The notes under the pieces are model-generated. The model had not been told where the DNA came from. It worked only from the letters and a program-made list of their open reading frames with translations, and ran no database searches. 64,000 nucleotides of DNA from Pithys albifrons albifrons (Eukaryota; Chordata; Aves; Passeriformes; Thamnophilidae), in the NCBI RefSeq assembly GCF_047495875.1, contig NC_092459.1, forward strand, positions 96,505,560 to 96,569,559. The letters run 5' to 3'. Of this stretch, positions 24,579 through 37,300 are shown piece after piece (positions within the stretch are counted from its first letter, which is position 1; each line of letters starts with the position of its first letter). Position numbers and translations under genes: made by a program.

Positions 24579-26582
24579 GCTGCAAAACATCAACATCACA
24601 ACCTCATTTTATAAGTCATATAAAATGAAGATATAAAATGACTGTACCCAAACATAATACATTTGCAGCTGTAACAAATGGGTGGACTTACTAAATAAAG
24701 GTGCCTACACAAGATAATTACTATGGCCACATGCAGGAAGCAGCTTTCACAACCACCACTACAGTTTGAGTCACAACTCTGTTAGTGAGTGAAGGAGCAT
24801 TAGGACAGGTGATGGTACATGAAAAGCCATCTGGTAAGTGAGAAAGAGCAGCCACATCCTGTGGAAACCTGAATACCCAAATGTAGCTACATGCTATTTG
24901 TAGTAACGGGTCTCATGAGAAATGGCCCGGGGTGTAGATTGCTGCAGAGCATTTACCAGGACTTTGGGTTCCTACCTGGTGAGGGACATGCTGATCCAAC
25001 CCCCTTGAAGTCATGCTCATGTGTTATTAGCCAGACTGTGATATCAGTTGACATTATTGCTATTGAAATTGCAAGGTTACTATTCTAATTCAACACAGGC
25101 TAAACAAGCAACGTAAAACATATTTAATGAAAGATTTTCCTTTTGCTTTCATGACATCCATCTACTGATAGAGTCCAAACTTACTGGTGCTTATTGCTTA
25201 CAGGCACATAATTATTATTGATAGATTGAGGGGAAAAAATCTTAAGCATACTGAAATCAGCAGGAGCAGCCCCCCAACAATAGGGCTAGAATACATCCAT
25301 CCTATATATATGTCTTGCAAGCACATAAGCAAAGAATAAGCACTCTTAGAAATTATTCAATCTGTACTAGTGAGAAAATTGTGAAGTTGGACAAGGAAAT
25401 AAAAGCAAATGAACATAAAACTTGTGCTAGAAAATACAGTGAACGAACAGGGTCTATTAAAGCACAATGAACTTTGGAGAGAAGGCCTGATAGACACCCT
25501 GAAGAGCTGCATTGGACCGAATCTGAAAGGCACAAGCGGCAGCAGCTTTGATGCAAATGTACCATGGTTTTAAAAGACAAGACAATTAAGTAAAAGTACG
25601 AAGTACCATCTCATTTTTGGAGGAGAGCAAAAAAAATGCTACAGAAGGAAGTCGGGATTTATTGAAGAGGAATACAGAGCACCCAGTGAAAATTAGCGTA
25701 TGCCTGAAATACATTAGTGCTACTCTTCCTTTTGCTATCCTTTATTTTACAGGACGTAACCATATCTATGTGAGTTTTTATTTTAGTGAAGACAAGAGCT
25801 CTTTGTGACAGTGAAGGCTAGAAAAGAGCAGCAAAGCTTTTGCCCAAATTCCATACTTTGTTCCAAAGCAGAGAGCTATTAAATCTTTTCTAGAAGTGTT
25901 TCTAAATACACTTTTTAATGTGCACAAAGAATATTTTGTTTCCTTGTACAGATTCAGAGAAGTGGTTCAACCCATTCTTTAGAAAGCCTCTAAGCAAGCA
26001 CTGCAAGACATATATTTGGAATATGAAAGTTTAATCCTTCTCATTAAAACATGACAAACTTATAATTAATTGAGAATGGAGTCAATAATGAGAGCATACT
26101 TCAAAGTAATGATATTGGTACTATCAACTTGTAATATGGGAATACACCATAGAAACTGAAGTATAATATGGAAAAATTACAAGTCAATTAAAAAAAAGAA
26201 CAGCCTGAAAGTTTTGCCTTGAGTCCAATCTTTAAAACACAAATTTTAAACCCTCAGAAGTTACATTTTCCTGATAATACATTATGTTGTTTTCCTGTGA
26301 TGAGAAATAATTCAAGGTCTTACATTGCCTGATTAATCTCTCAACCAATATTTAGAAAAGGTTTCTCTTTGAGCTAATCAAACTTGACAAAAGCAATCTT
26401 CAAACTATGTCACATTCATTGATTTGTAAGATATCTCAAACTTGTGTTTTATTAAATGTAGTTTAAATTAGTAACAGCTCTAAATTCACCTGCTTATGAC
26501 ACCCCCTGAATCTCACAGACAGTACATAAGGTAGGTAAAAAGATGGCACATGCAGATTAAAATTATTGGGACAAACTGCTGC

Positions 26583-26608
26583 TTTTTTTTTCTTCTTTTT
26601 TTTTTTTT
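26583..26608 (-). repeat. Poly-T tract
   Basis: T-runs of nine and fourteen split by CTTC. Read on the minus strand it is a poly-A tract and could be the tail of a lost retroposed copy, but no body or target-site duplication is recognisable. Confidence 0.75.
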
Positions 26609-29600
26609 AATGAAGGATGTTGTTTTAGCTTTAAGATAGCACTCAGATACATCCCTATTGCTCACACTACATTGCGTTTTGGGGGATAGTTGTTGATGGC
26701 ATTCAGTTTACTTTTCCTTTAGGTAATTGCCCTGATCTTACAGGATAAGGTATGTCCACCAATCCTCCAAACGATACTTATGTCTTTATCCATGTGAAAG
26801 AGGCCAACTTTCAATATACAATTTGATGACACTCTTAGGCCTTCAGTATCACAATATTATGATTAGGTTAAAGGACATCCCTCCAGAAAAGCAATGTTGT
26901 GATGGTACCACTGTCCATATGAGAACAACTACTAAGGAAGCACTACAGCACTGACTGGTAGGGAACACTGTGGGGAAGCATGGAAGTACCATCCCAGTCT
27001 TTGCTTCACTAACAGTTAGTGTTGATATTTTCTTTTCTTTCTCTAAGTGGTCATATGTGTGCAAACAAGATTTTCCCATAGTTTGAGAAAGCCTAAATTT
27101 GGTTGCCTGACTCTGAACACTAAAAGAGATTGCCAAGTTAGCAAAGCTGAGCAGGAGGGAAAAACAACTGTGGGAGAGATGTAAGCATTAATTCTCTACT
27201 GTAAATGTCCCAAAAAGAAGTCAGGCCTCCAGCTTACTCTTCCTCTCAACTCACACTTAAGTTCTGGATAAGTAAGTTTCTGAGCTACTGACTCCTCTCC
27301 ATTTCCTCATGGTTGTGTGCAAGCGAGAAACTGCATTTCTGGCAATGTCTGTGATAAAATAATACAATATAACTCAACACTCCATTAACAAAGGCACGTG
27401 TATTAGAAGTTGTTAGTGCAAATCTTTTTCGGACTCAAGGAAGGATATCCAAATATTGGGTAACACACTCTGGGAAGACTATCAATTTCTTTATATAAAT
27501 GGGCCAACACTTTTAAAAGCACTTCAAAGCACTTAACTAAAGCAAACAAGCACTTGAACTTCAAATATATAACAAGAGAAATCATTGGCAAGTATGACTT
27601 TGCTTAGGAAATTCTAGTATCTTTGTGACCTTTCATTTTTACAGTCTCCTCATGAATAGAGCACCAGGCTCTCATCTCAACTTCGGCTCTACTGCAAGAT
27701 ATGGAACTAGTGGGGTGAGAAACCACCTATACCTGTTTATTTCTTTTTGTTAAAGCAAACGGCTTTGGTTTTACCTATACAGCAATCCTGGGTCCATAAC
27801 AGACTTTATCTAACAGCTTCTGATTCTGAAACCTTGTTTTGTCTCTTATTTGGCCTTTAAAGTAGACTTTTTCCATCTTATAAACCTCATTTTCCCTGAT
27901 ATCTATAGTAGCTAAGCCTTGATTTGGGAATATAACATTTGCCAAACACTGTCCTATTAATTCCCAACAGCTATGAAATAACTTGCTACTCTCAGGAAAA
28001 GGGTGCCTTTGGTAACCAGTCTCATCATGGCACTAAGTGTCATGTGCATCATTTACGTCTTTATATTTATAACAGATTCCCTAGTTACGGCATTATATAC
28101 AAACACATTGGTTGTTTCTTGACCAGATTGGTGTGATCTGATTCACATGTACTTTTCTGCTGATAAATCAGTATGCAAATGAGTGAGCTGTAAGACTATT
28201 CTGGAGTTTTCGATGGTATAGTTTTATTTAAATTGATGTCCAGCTCAAGTACGTAGTTGGTCCCAAGAAGCAAGAAGGTGGTGTTTAAAACAAGTTGTTT
28301 TGTTCAGCAGAAGGTACACCTGTTTCCTAAAATCCTGCAACATTTTTTATTTCTCTCTGAATATGTTTTGCACATAGTCTGCATAATGTGGCAGAAAAGA
28401 GGTGATAGAATAAACCTTTACTTTAAACTGGTCATTACAATTTCACAGAGAGGAAACAAAGTATTTGTAAACTGTATTCTGGAGCTCATTGGCCATGCTG
28501 GGATTGCAGTTTGCCAGTTTTAGGGGACATGCAGAACATTCTGATGGTGGTACTGGCTGACTGCGATTTGTACTCATTAGTCTGGTAATGGACATTCTTG
28601 AAACCCTATTTTGGCCAGAAAAACCCACAAAATTAATATTTTTTTAAACTATGAACTGGTTTAAAATATGCTAAAGCATCAGACTATGCACAGTTCCTAA
28701 AAGAAATAGGTTTGAAAACTCTCTGAAATGCCACCTAAGTTATAATTGGGTTTTAATGTATAAAATGGCTCAGTAACTCAAATGTTTGTAAAAGAAAACA
28801 GTCTTTCCTAGAGTTTATGAGGTGGTAAGTCTATTTCTTAGAAGGATTAACTATGCAGTCTGATTTCAAATACAAGCCCCTCCTAGCATATGCTCTCCAC
28901 AGCTGACACTTTGAGAGCACACAGTTTACCAAATTAATATTCCAGGACCCAATTCTGATATTAAAATTCCTCAGCTCCCGCCTTGAGGAAGTGCCTTGGT
29001 TTCTACAGTAGTAGTTTTACTTCCTGCTTTTAAACAACAAATGAACTCAGGATTAAGACCTGTTCCTCATGCATTTTGGTCTGCTGAATGACAAATTAAA
29101 TTTGTATGCACAGGATGCATATCATGACATTTCCACTGTAAACTAAAAAAGAAAAACAATCCAAAACCCAGAAAATGAATAACATTCAAGAATAATACAA
29201 TACTCATTCACTTATAGAAAAGTGTTAGTAGCAAATGCATATTAAAAAACCAGATGAAGTACAGCCAGGACAGCATAAAGAATGCTGTTGAGGAAGAATG
29301 CCTCAAATAGCGTCCCTTTTTAGAACAGACAAAACAAGAGTATGGCAAAAGAAAATGTAATTTGGTTTTGAACACACTGCAAATAAGTAACAAGATGTAA
29401 TAATTTAGAAAGCCCTTCAAGAGCCCATGGCTTTGATAGAAATGAATTAAAGGTGAGATGGAATTAAAGAATAGAAGAATAAACTTAGACAAGATGAACC
29501 GAGAGAGAAAAAGAGACAAATGCTGTGAAAAGAAACAGATACAGGGGAAGTAGTGGTCTACTTTCTAATAATAGATTCATCAACAGAATATCTGTATGCA

Positions 29601-29661
29601 CTAACAACTAATTTGAGAATCCTGAATTCTGATCCTCATTTCCAGAGATTGCAACTACATT

Positions 29662-29674
29662 AAAAAAAAAAAAA
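29662..29674 (+). repeat. A13 mononucleotide run
   Basis: Thirteen consecutive A bases followed by GAGAGA. No associated element is seen. Confidence 0.8.
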
Positions 29675-30849
29675 GAGAGACTTAAATTCCTCATTACTAG
29701 AAATAGATTGATTTGCATGAGAAAAGTGAGGTTAGATTCCCATTTCATTTACAAATATTAAGCTCATAAAATGAAGTCTCAAAGGAAGTCTTAACTCCCA
29801 GGCTAACACTTCCCTCCTGCTGGTGACAGCATCATTGTCCCTGGGACTGACAAATAACATGTACAATGACCACAGGGAAGGGGCAGTTTGAGTGAGCCCA
29901 GTAAAACCTGAACAAGGGCTTAGGAGATGACCATGAGGATTTGTAGTTCTGCTCAGTATTCAAAGATAAATAGAGAAACATCCAAGTGGGATGTACTATC
30001 AACAGCACCTCACAACACAGGTCAGGGGCAAATAGCTCGAGCCAGTCAGAAACATGGGACCATTCAGTAGCAGCAGAAGGATGTGGTAAGTGGAGCAATT
30101 TCCAAAGCTGCAGTCATACTCAACTTTTCTATTTCTCATTAGCTTTCCTACCTTCAGCAAAACTTGCTGGTGCACAAGGCCAGCTACTTTGTTTATTCTT
30201 AAGTACATAAATGTAAAATGACCAGAGAAACATGAGTTTACCCTGGCACAGAAGTCAATTGTCAGACTAATCCAGCATGGTGTATATGTTGCGCACAAGA
30301 TGATGGCCGATACTCTGCAGTCAGCGCAATTTAAACTGCCTGTTGGTTTCAGCTTTTAAAATGTTTATCAAATTCTAACTTTATTTTGTTGGGTTTTGGG
30401 GGGGTCAGCTTGGGAAGAGAAAGGGGAATAAATGGTGTTAAATGTAATAGAAGCAAATCTCAGCATTTAAATTACCTCCTGCTTTAGAAAGTAGCTCAAG
30501 GATCTAAATATTTAACTCTTATTTTTGTGTTTTAGTATTGTAAGCACAGTTGCTTATACAGTTAAGAGCCACCTTAGCATTCATCAAAACTATACAGAAT
30601 ATGAGACAACCCTTTGTTTTGAAGGTAAAAGTTTGCTTTACCCAAGACAGCAGCTTGTCAACTTCTAGGACCTTCAGCCACTATTCTCTCATACATAAGA
30701 GTCTAACATGTTTCCTTTTTTTTATAACTTACTGAATATGTTAACAGCAGCTAAAATGCATTTCTTTAACATAACTCAAATGCTGTCTCTGATCATCCTG
30801 GACTACAGGAAAGTTCAAGAGCAGGATCAAAATTTAAAAGGTTTGTTTA

Positions 30850-31200
30850 AAGATTAAGCATGAGCCATTGCTGCATCTGAAGCGATACACTTCAGGATGT
30901 AAACAACCCCCCCGCTGCTGGCTGTGGTCTCCCACCACCCCCCGGGCAGCTCCTGTGCTCTTTCCACCAGACAAATCGCAGAGGAGAGGGAGCGAACCCC
31001 CTTCATGGACTCACCATCCTTTTCTAGTCACATTCACTACGCATTGCATTAGAAAATCGTAACGGTGTTAAAATATTTTGGCAGGATTTGTTATGGCCAG
31101 ATCACTCACTTCCTTTGGGACACACAAAGCCTCCTCTGGCAATGAAACAGCCCAAATGTCAGCAAATCCTATAGAACAGAAAACGGTCTGTCAATGTAAA
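30850..31200. promoter_or_regulatory. GC-shifted candidate regulatory element
   Basis: A local rise in GC with C-runs (C7 near 30908, C6 near 30938) and several CpGs is followed by complex AT-rich sequence with 'gaaaatcgtaacggtg' near 31052. The C-runs give G-runs on the minus strand, but one loop is long, so this is not a canonical quadruplex. No coding product is recognisable. It may form one block with the element starting at 31360. Confidence 0.28.
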
Positions 31201-31306
31201 GCCTAAATGAAGCTCCAATTAAACAAAACAAAACCGCATAACATAAAAATGCACATACAGAAAAAAGAAACTACCTGGAATTGTTCACATTTTATTAAGG
31301 TTTCTT

Positions 31307-31323
31307 CCCCCCCCCTCCCACCC
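31307..31323 (-). other. G-quadruplex motif on the minus strand
   Basis: The plus strand reads C9-T-CCC-A-CCC. The minus strand therefore has two G3 runs with 1-nt loops followed by a G9 run that supplies the third and fourth runs, satisfying the G3+N1-7 rule. It sits about 50 bases from a candidate regulatory element. Confidence 0.65.
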
Positions 31324-31359
31324 TCCAGAAACTTTTGAACAGCATTACAATGAATTCAT

Positions 31360-31790
31360 CACAAGGTGCTATTAGAGCACAAGCTTCCTCCAAGTGTTAC
31401 CAATTCACAGACAGATTAGAGGGCACATTAATAACATAGTTAATATGAAGTGTTTAGAGCCTTTACGTCGGTGACAAATACGACTCAGCCAAATTTCCTG
31501 ACCATTGAGGCCACGGAGGAACAATTTGGTAGATTTCATCAACAGTTCTAATTATGTTCCTGTCAAGTCGAGAACAAAGTAATCCATAACTGGGGGGCTG
31601 CTTGGAGACAGTGCCACGCGAGAGTAATTTATGCCCAGGGCCCTCGCTGTAGTTAGTGTGCACAACACTTGACTAACAAGTGGGTTCAAAAAAAGGAATT
31701 TATTAGGGAAAACACAGCCCTCCAGCTCCGAGCGGTTCATCAGGTGCAGGCTTAGCAGGAGTTATGAGGCGCAGTCTTCTGGTTTATACA
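31360..31790. promoter_or_regulatory. Strong candidate conserved non-coding element
   Basis: Eleven CpGs survive between about 31467 and 31771 despite a CpG-poor background. They are mixed with homeodomain-type cores (TTAATA near 31429, CTAATTATG near 31547, GTAATTTATG near 31625) and a TTAGTGTGCACAACACTTGAC segment near 31654. Sequence complexity is high throughout and there is no simple repeat until AAAAAAA near 31689. Overlapping minus-strand frames of 62-66 codons give no known protein. Retained CpGs plus AT-rich binding cores are typical of constrained vertebrate enhancers. The call is inference without alignment. Confidence 0.42.
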
Positions 31791-32702
31791 AGCATCTGAA
31801 GTCCACACGGCCTCAATGTGTTCTAAACCATGGATTTCAGCCCAAAGCAATGTATAGGCTTCTGCTGGAGCTAGGTGAGCTCACTGCCAAAGCCAGGGTG
31901 TAACCCAGTCCCTTCTAAAATCATCTCAGTATTTGGGACATCGGCAGTACCATCTCAGAGGCTGGGCGGTACCAATGCCCTCTTGCAATCCTATAAATAA
32001 CACACTAATGAAAGATGCAGAGGGATTATTAGTAAAAGTAAACTAAAATATCACAATATGCAATGTGTTTCTTACCACAGCCCAACTGGGAAAAAGGCTG
32101 AGAAAGGGAAGGCAAGGTGGGGAGAGGTAAATGGCGGAGAAGCTGTCGTGTAATTTTGAGTCATTTTCCACTGTGATCTATATTGGGATATGGCTTCTAT
32201 CCTTTCAAAGAGGATAATTTTATCTATGACACTCCTGCTGCACTTCACCAAAAGGCAGGAATGTTTCCCCAGCACTGAAAGTGCAAAGTCTGACAGTGGT
32301 CATTCAGGACCAGTTACTTGCATCTGTAGTGAGATGTTAGAAAAAGTTAAATGATGCATTTCAAATGTATTTAAGAACAGTATCTGGAAACACAGGGAAA
32401 AACATTAGCAAAAAATTAGATCCATGTGAGAAATACAAAACATTCAATGGGTTTTAAAGCACAGTTTGCTGAATGCAGCTGTGGGCATACAATACTGTCA
32501 GTAGTTTTATGTTTTTATTTAACAAGATAAAAAACACCACACTTAAAAAACGCAAACATAATTTTACAGCTCTTTCTTTGATAGTGAAGGAAAAAAGTTT
32601 ATAAAAGTGCTACCAAGTAGCCAAAGCAATAGCCTACTTTAGTGGGCCAAACATCAGCTCAGATAAAGGGAGTGTTCAAACCAAGGACCTCTTTCAGATT
32701 GA

Positions 32703-32782
32703 CTTGCCATGCAGCCTCAGGAAAGTGACCTTCCTCACCCACATTCCCCACTGGTATAATGGGGACAGGTATGTGAATGCAA
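32703..32782 (+). mobile_element. MIR-like ancient SINE fragment
   Basis: The segment 'attccccactggtataatgg' followed by GGACAGGTATGTG, preceded by 'gaaagtgaccttcctcaccc', aligns by eye with the MIR core. In MIR the same region reads approximately ...TTCCTCATCTGTAAAATGGGGATAA.... About 80 bases are recognisable in sense orientation, heavily diverged. A related tRNA-derived CORE-SINE is an alternative. Confidence 0.42.
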
Positions 32783-33111
32783 GGATGTTGTCCCCACGTG
32801 ACATTATCTTGCCAATGAGTTTTTGACTATACAAATGTTACTGGTTTCACTAACCTATAGGTTTTAGTTCACATTTTAAATTACTAGTTGACCATCGGCA
32901 CAGAGGAAATGCAGAGCACAGTTGTGGAGCACTTCATTGAAACCCTGAATTTCTCCTTTCACAACCAACTAAAGTTTCTTAACCAGATTTGCTTGAACCT
33001 ATACACTCTCTGAAGTCAAATATAGGGACTTCCCCAGCACCTACTGAGTGGGAAAGTAATTGTCCTGTATGACTTGAGCTTCACAGAATTATGATTACTT
33101 GCACCCAAGGA

Positions 33112-33145
33112 TAAAAAAACAAAACAAAACAAAAACAAAAAACAT
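33112..33145 (+). repeat. (CAAAA)n-like tract
   Basis: Imperfect repeats of CAAAA and CAAAAA. No transposon body is recognised beside it. Confidence 0.75.
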
Positions 33146-33639
33146 TTTAAAAGCAGCAGTGGCTTAAGCTTTGCAAGGAGGGAAAGAGGAAATGGAAGGA
33201 CACAGTCCCATTTTGCAGATATGAAAAGAGAAACTTCTCTGCAAGTAAGACAGACTAATTCAGAAGCCAAGCAATGCCTGGACGTTATAATTCCCAGACT
33301 CGTGATTCAGTCACAAGACAGGCTTCCTTTCCTGGTGAAGTGTCATGCTGCTGCATGCTTCTGTTACAGAACACATCTTAACAAAGTGTAGCAAAAGCAT
33401 GATGATCCCATTAAGTATCTAACATCTAATACCTTGTGAAAACTAATTTAGTGCTTTATCAAATCTCTAGTTTGTATGTAGAGCATAAACTGGCTACATT
33501 TGCTAATAGGGCAGATTGACCTATCCCATATATTATCAAACCACATCAAAGTCTGCTGGAGGATGGAGCCTTAGCTACTTATTATCCCTTGCATTAACTC
33601 TCTCACTAGCTACTCGACCAATATATTTTCCTGTAATAC

Positions 33640-33870
33640 ATCTGTCGTGATTTTGCAGGGAAATCAGCAATTCTGAACAGTGCAGCAGTTAGATAACAGG
33701 ACTAAACCCATCATGGTCGCCTGGCTTTCCAATCCACTGTTAATTGGCACGGACAGAGGCTCTTAGAGCTGGGTTTGCACAACAGCATGCCACTGCTGGG
33801 CCCCAGAGATTCGGTCTCTTAGTTAGGTTTGTATTTTTAGAGCTTGAGTAATTCACATGATTTCTTCACG
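33640..33870. promoter_or_regulatory. Candidate conserved non-coding element
   Basis: Complex sequence with 'ccactgttaattggcacgga' at about 33735-33754, a TGGGCCCCAGAGATTCGG segment near 33798, and retained CpGs. No repeat or coding signal is seen. Low-confidence call from texture. Confidence 0.25.
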
Positions 33871-35099
33871 GTATATTACAAGTGAGAGAAATAAAGTTAA
33901 ATGCCAACACTTTCATATTCACACGATTTTTCCCCCTTCCTTTAGGCTGAAAAGGGTCATATTTTGCAAGAGAACATGTGGCTTGGTAATCAGGAAAAAA
34001 TAAAAGGCTAGAATATTAGTAATAATAATGTTAGCAATATTAGATCCAATGAGAACATCTTTCTTGGCTTGGATGCTATGCAATCGTATTCCCACATGTT
34101 TATTTAGGGTCTTACTTGTGACACTGCCTAATGAATTATACATCTGAAACCATGTTACTGTCTGGAAACTTGCATATATGGCTAATAGAGGGTTTTGTTT
34201 GTTGTGTTGCTTTAAAACCACAATCACTATTATTTTCTGTTAGACTGTGTTTGTCTTTGGACTTGGAAATCCTGAGCCATTGTACATGGGTCTCTTACTG
34301 ACCTTTCTGACCATCTGATTGCCTGTGATCACTGTAACCCAGGAGTTAGTAGAGAAATAGGAAAAACAGACCAAAATGACAAAATACTCTCACTTCGAAA
34401 AGAAATCCACTCAACAGAAATAAAAGATGCCTGCCTTACTTTGCACATGTGATTGTAGATAGTTCTGAAATATAATTATATCCATTGTACAACCCTAGCT
34501 GTTTGCATTTAATCCTACATTTATTTTCTCTTTGAACAGCTTCTCAAGCACTGTCACCTTCTTTTCCCTTCTAAATTGTGGCCCTCCGTGTCTATAAACA
34601 CTAATAAAAACAAGTAAAAGGCATTTGTGGGGGGATGTTGGCATGTTATTAGAAGTTTGTATCGTTTCTTGGTGATCCCTGATCCCACAGATGACAGATC
34701 ATTTTTAATCCAGAAAATATTAAAAGCTGTTTACAGCTCAGCTGTGGTTTAGTATCACCAACTCAGGCAGGCCGATACACTCTTCTACAGGGTAAACTTC
34801 TGAAAAGTAAACTTTTAGCTACTGGGAATAAATCAGATAACAACAACAAAAAGGTGGGCAGCGAGTTAAAACACTACAATTCTACCTTACTGAATTGAAC
34901 TGCAAATCTTCGGAGCTTTATCCCCCCCATTCCTTTCCCTCTGTATTCTTCTTCTTCTGTTTTTATGTTGAAATCACAGGAACTACGCAGCCTAGCAAGG
35001 CTGTAATCACCCAGCAGGAACCTGGCACAAGCACAATGCAACCACCAGCCAGGCAGTGGGGAACTGAAGGAAATCTCTCTCCCTCCCCCTGAGGTTTCT

Positions 35100-35320
35100 T
35101 AAAAGGGGCTCGGCGTGAATGAATCTTCCCGGTAGCCACCAACAATTTCTTATTCCTTCCGAGCAATCATCAATTTCAGCATCAAGTGGTTTAGTGGCTC
35201 TACAACTGGTAGTGGCAGTGGAGTAAGCCCAGCATGCAAACGTTTTGGCTAATTTAAAACCCTTGTGCTGCCGAATCAAACATGACAAGACAACAGTAAA
35301 AAGAGAGGCTATTATCCCAA
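35100..35320. promoter_or_regulatory. Candidate conserved non-coding element
   Basis: High-complexity sequence with retained CpGs (near 35111, 35130, 35159, 35244 and 35271), 'gcaatcatcaatttcagcat' at about 35163-35182 (PBX/MEIS-like ATCAAT core) and 'tttggctaatttaaaaccct' near 35244-35263. Overlapping minus-strand frames of 67-93 codons give no recognisable product. Confidence 0.3.
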
Positions 35321-37179
35321 ATGAGAGTTGGCGGATGGCTGAATTGGCTTGAGTGGCAGAGACAAAAGAGGTGAAGGAGCAGGGACAACAGGCATGATAA
35401 TACCAGATACAGCATGCACTTTCTCCCCCACCCCCAGTGCACTAACATGTATTGCTACCTGGAAAAAAAAAGGCAGTGTTTCCAAGTTTCACGGCCAGGC
35501 ATTAAAAAAAGACTCAAATCCAATACCTGGTAAATCATCAGCCACGTGAGTATAGAGAAATGTAACTTAAAGACATCACCCTTTCAATAGAAACCCTAAC
35601 ATTCTGAAGACAAAACCTGTCATTTCCTACCTGAATTCATGTCCTGCTACCCCAAGCTCACTCTCATGACTTGAGAAGCAACTGATTTAGGATAGAATGA
35701 CCTTAAAATAAGAATAATCTGTGATGTGGCTACTGGTGAATAGCTGCTACACACAACAAGCTCACGAAGAGCCCAGATCACAAAGGGCTGCTGGGGAGGA
35801 AATGTGGAGGGCAGAGGAATTAATTTTGCAAGGCATTTGGGAGACCACAAGAGTTCTCATGATGTTGAGAGCCATGAACCCTGGTGATGGCTTGCAGCTC
35901 ACAGAATGATGACCTGTGGGATCACTGGAGAGCAAGCAAGTTGTCTTTTGCAAGATTAACAATTTAAAAGTGCTGAAATTAATTTTGTTTAATAGCTGTG
36001 GGTGCAGACTCCTTACAAAGTAGGTTGCAAGGTCAGCAAGCCTCCTAAAGCCTTTTAAAATGCAGCTTTTTATAGGGACAGTAGATTTAGGGTGGCTTAG
36101 GGCTTAAAGATCCAAAAAGCAAGAGAAGGGTAAGAGGTCATTTCCTACCACTTCCAAATCTTGGATGAAGACATCTTCTCTGCTTCGCTTCTCACTCTAT
36201 GACATACACTTATTGGGACATTAAAAGCCACTTGAGGCAGTATGGGTTTCTTAGGGTAGGCAAGGTGAAAAAAAGACATTAAAATCAAACATGAGAACCA
36301 GATTAACCAGTAAACAGTAGGCTCATCAGAATCATACTGGAACGTGCCTACCTGCATTGCAAAAAAGGCAGTGGGAGGGAAATAATCTAGGAGAATGAGA
36401 GACTGGCAGGGGGAAGACAAGGGCAGAGACAGTGCTCCCACCCCTGCCATCATTCAGGAGCAGTTCACCTATGATTCACATCTGCCTTAAACAAGATCAT
36501 TACACTCTAAATTACTGTACTGTAAAGAGTATTTCAAGGAACAGCTGGGCTCAACAGTAAAACTAAAACGAACCATTTAAAAGGCACTTGCTCAGCTTCA
36601 CACCCGAGCACATGTGAACCAGCGCTCACAATATACCAAAATCCGCTATTAGTGCTCCCTTATAGGACACTTTTGTCCTACATGTTTAGCAACAGCATCC
36701 AAGCAATGGCACAGGTAAAGTTCATCGTGAGTGCAAGCCTGGGAAATACAAACAGGGTATTTGTTTTGCACCACTGTGTAGGATGGTCTGAATTTGCTGT
36801 ATCCCAATGCAAAACGCATTCAGTATTTATAGATATCCTCTTGGTCTAGCAAACACATATTCCCAGGGAACCAAGAACTCCAGCAAGGCCATGATCACAA
36901 CAGATATAGCACCTGGGTTTGTTTCATCCTTCCCAATTCTTTGAAATCTTTTTCCCCATGATGTGAAGGAAACACAGCACTTAGTTTTCAAAGAAAAACT
37001 GAAACCAGTAACATGCTAAGCATCAGACATGCCAGCTGTCAATACACAGCCCACTCTGGGACAGGCAGATGTCACCCAACAGAGATCAGCCACACAGGCA
37101 AGCAGAAACACTTAAGCCTTTGCAGCATGTTGTCCTGTGTAACCAAATGCAGTTGCTATGATCTTGCAGATGGAGGGGG

Positions 37180-37300
37180 CCCCTTCCCTGGCAATGAGGT
37201 AACTGACGGTCATTAGAGAGGACAGAATTAATTCTGCTGCGAGCCTGGCGCTGACAGTGGCTGAAGTGAGTGTGCCAGCCATTTTTCTCAGTCTCTTCCA
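37180..37300. promoter_or_regulatory. Candidate regulatory element with TAATTA-containing palindrome
   Basis: The perfect 14-bp palindrome CAGAATTAATTCTG lies at 37223-37236 and contains a double homeodomain core (AATTAATT). It is flanked by CpG-containing 'actgacggtcattag' and 'gctgcgagcctggcgctgac'. The palindrome is observed; the regulatory role is inferred. Confidence 0.3.

Larger units (their letters stand above)
18381..30849. other. Long non-coding stretch, no gene seen
   Basis: This is the barest part of the window: AT-rich sequence with poly-A/T runs, two microsatellites and no open frame over 140 codons. The frame at 18453-18875 minus (140 codons) is low-complexity and leucine/phenylalanine-rich, as expected from AT-rich chance frames. 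One patch (20570-21260) has a more coding-like texture and is listed separately. Confidence 0.7.

Noticed and set aside
28173..28180. ATGCAAAT octamer as an immunoglobulin-type promoter element
   Set aside because: A single 8-mer with no adjacent gene or TATA arrangement is expected by chance.
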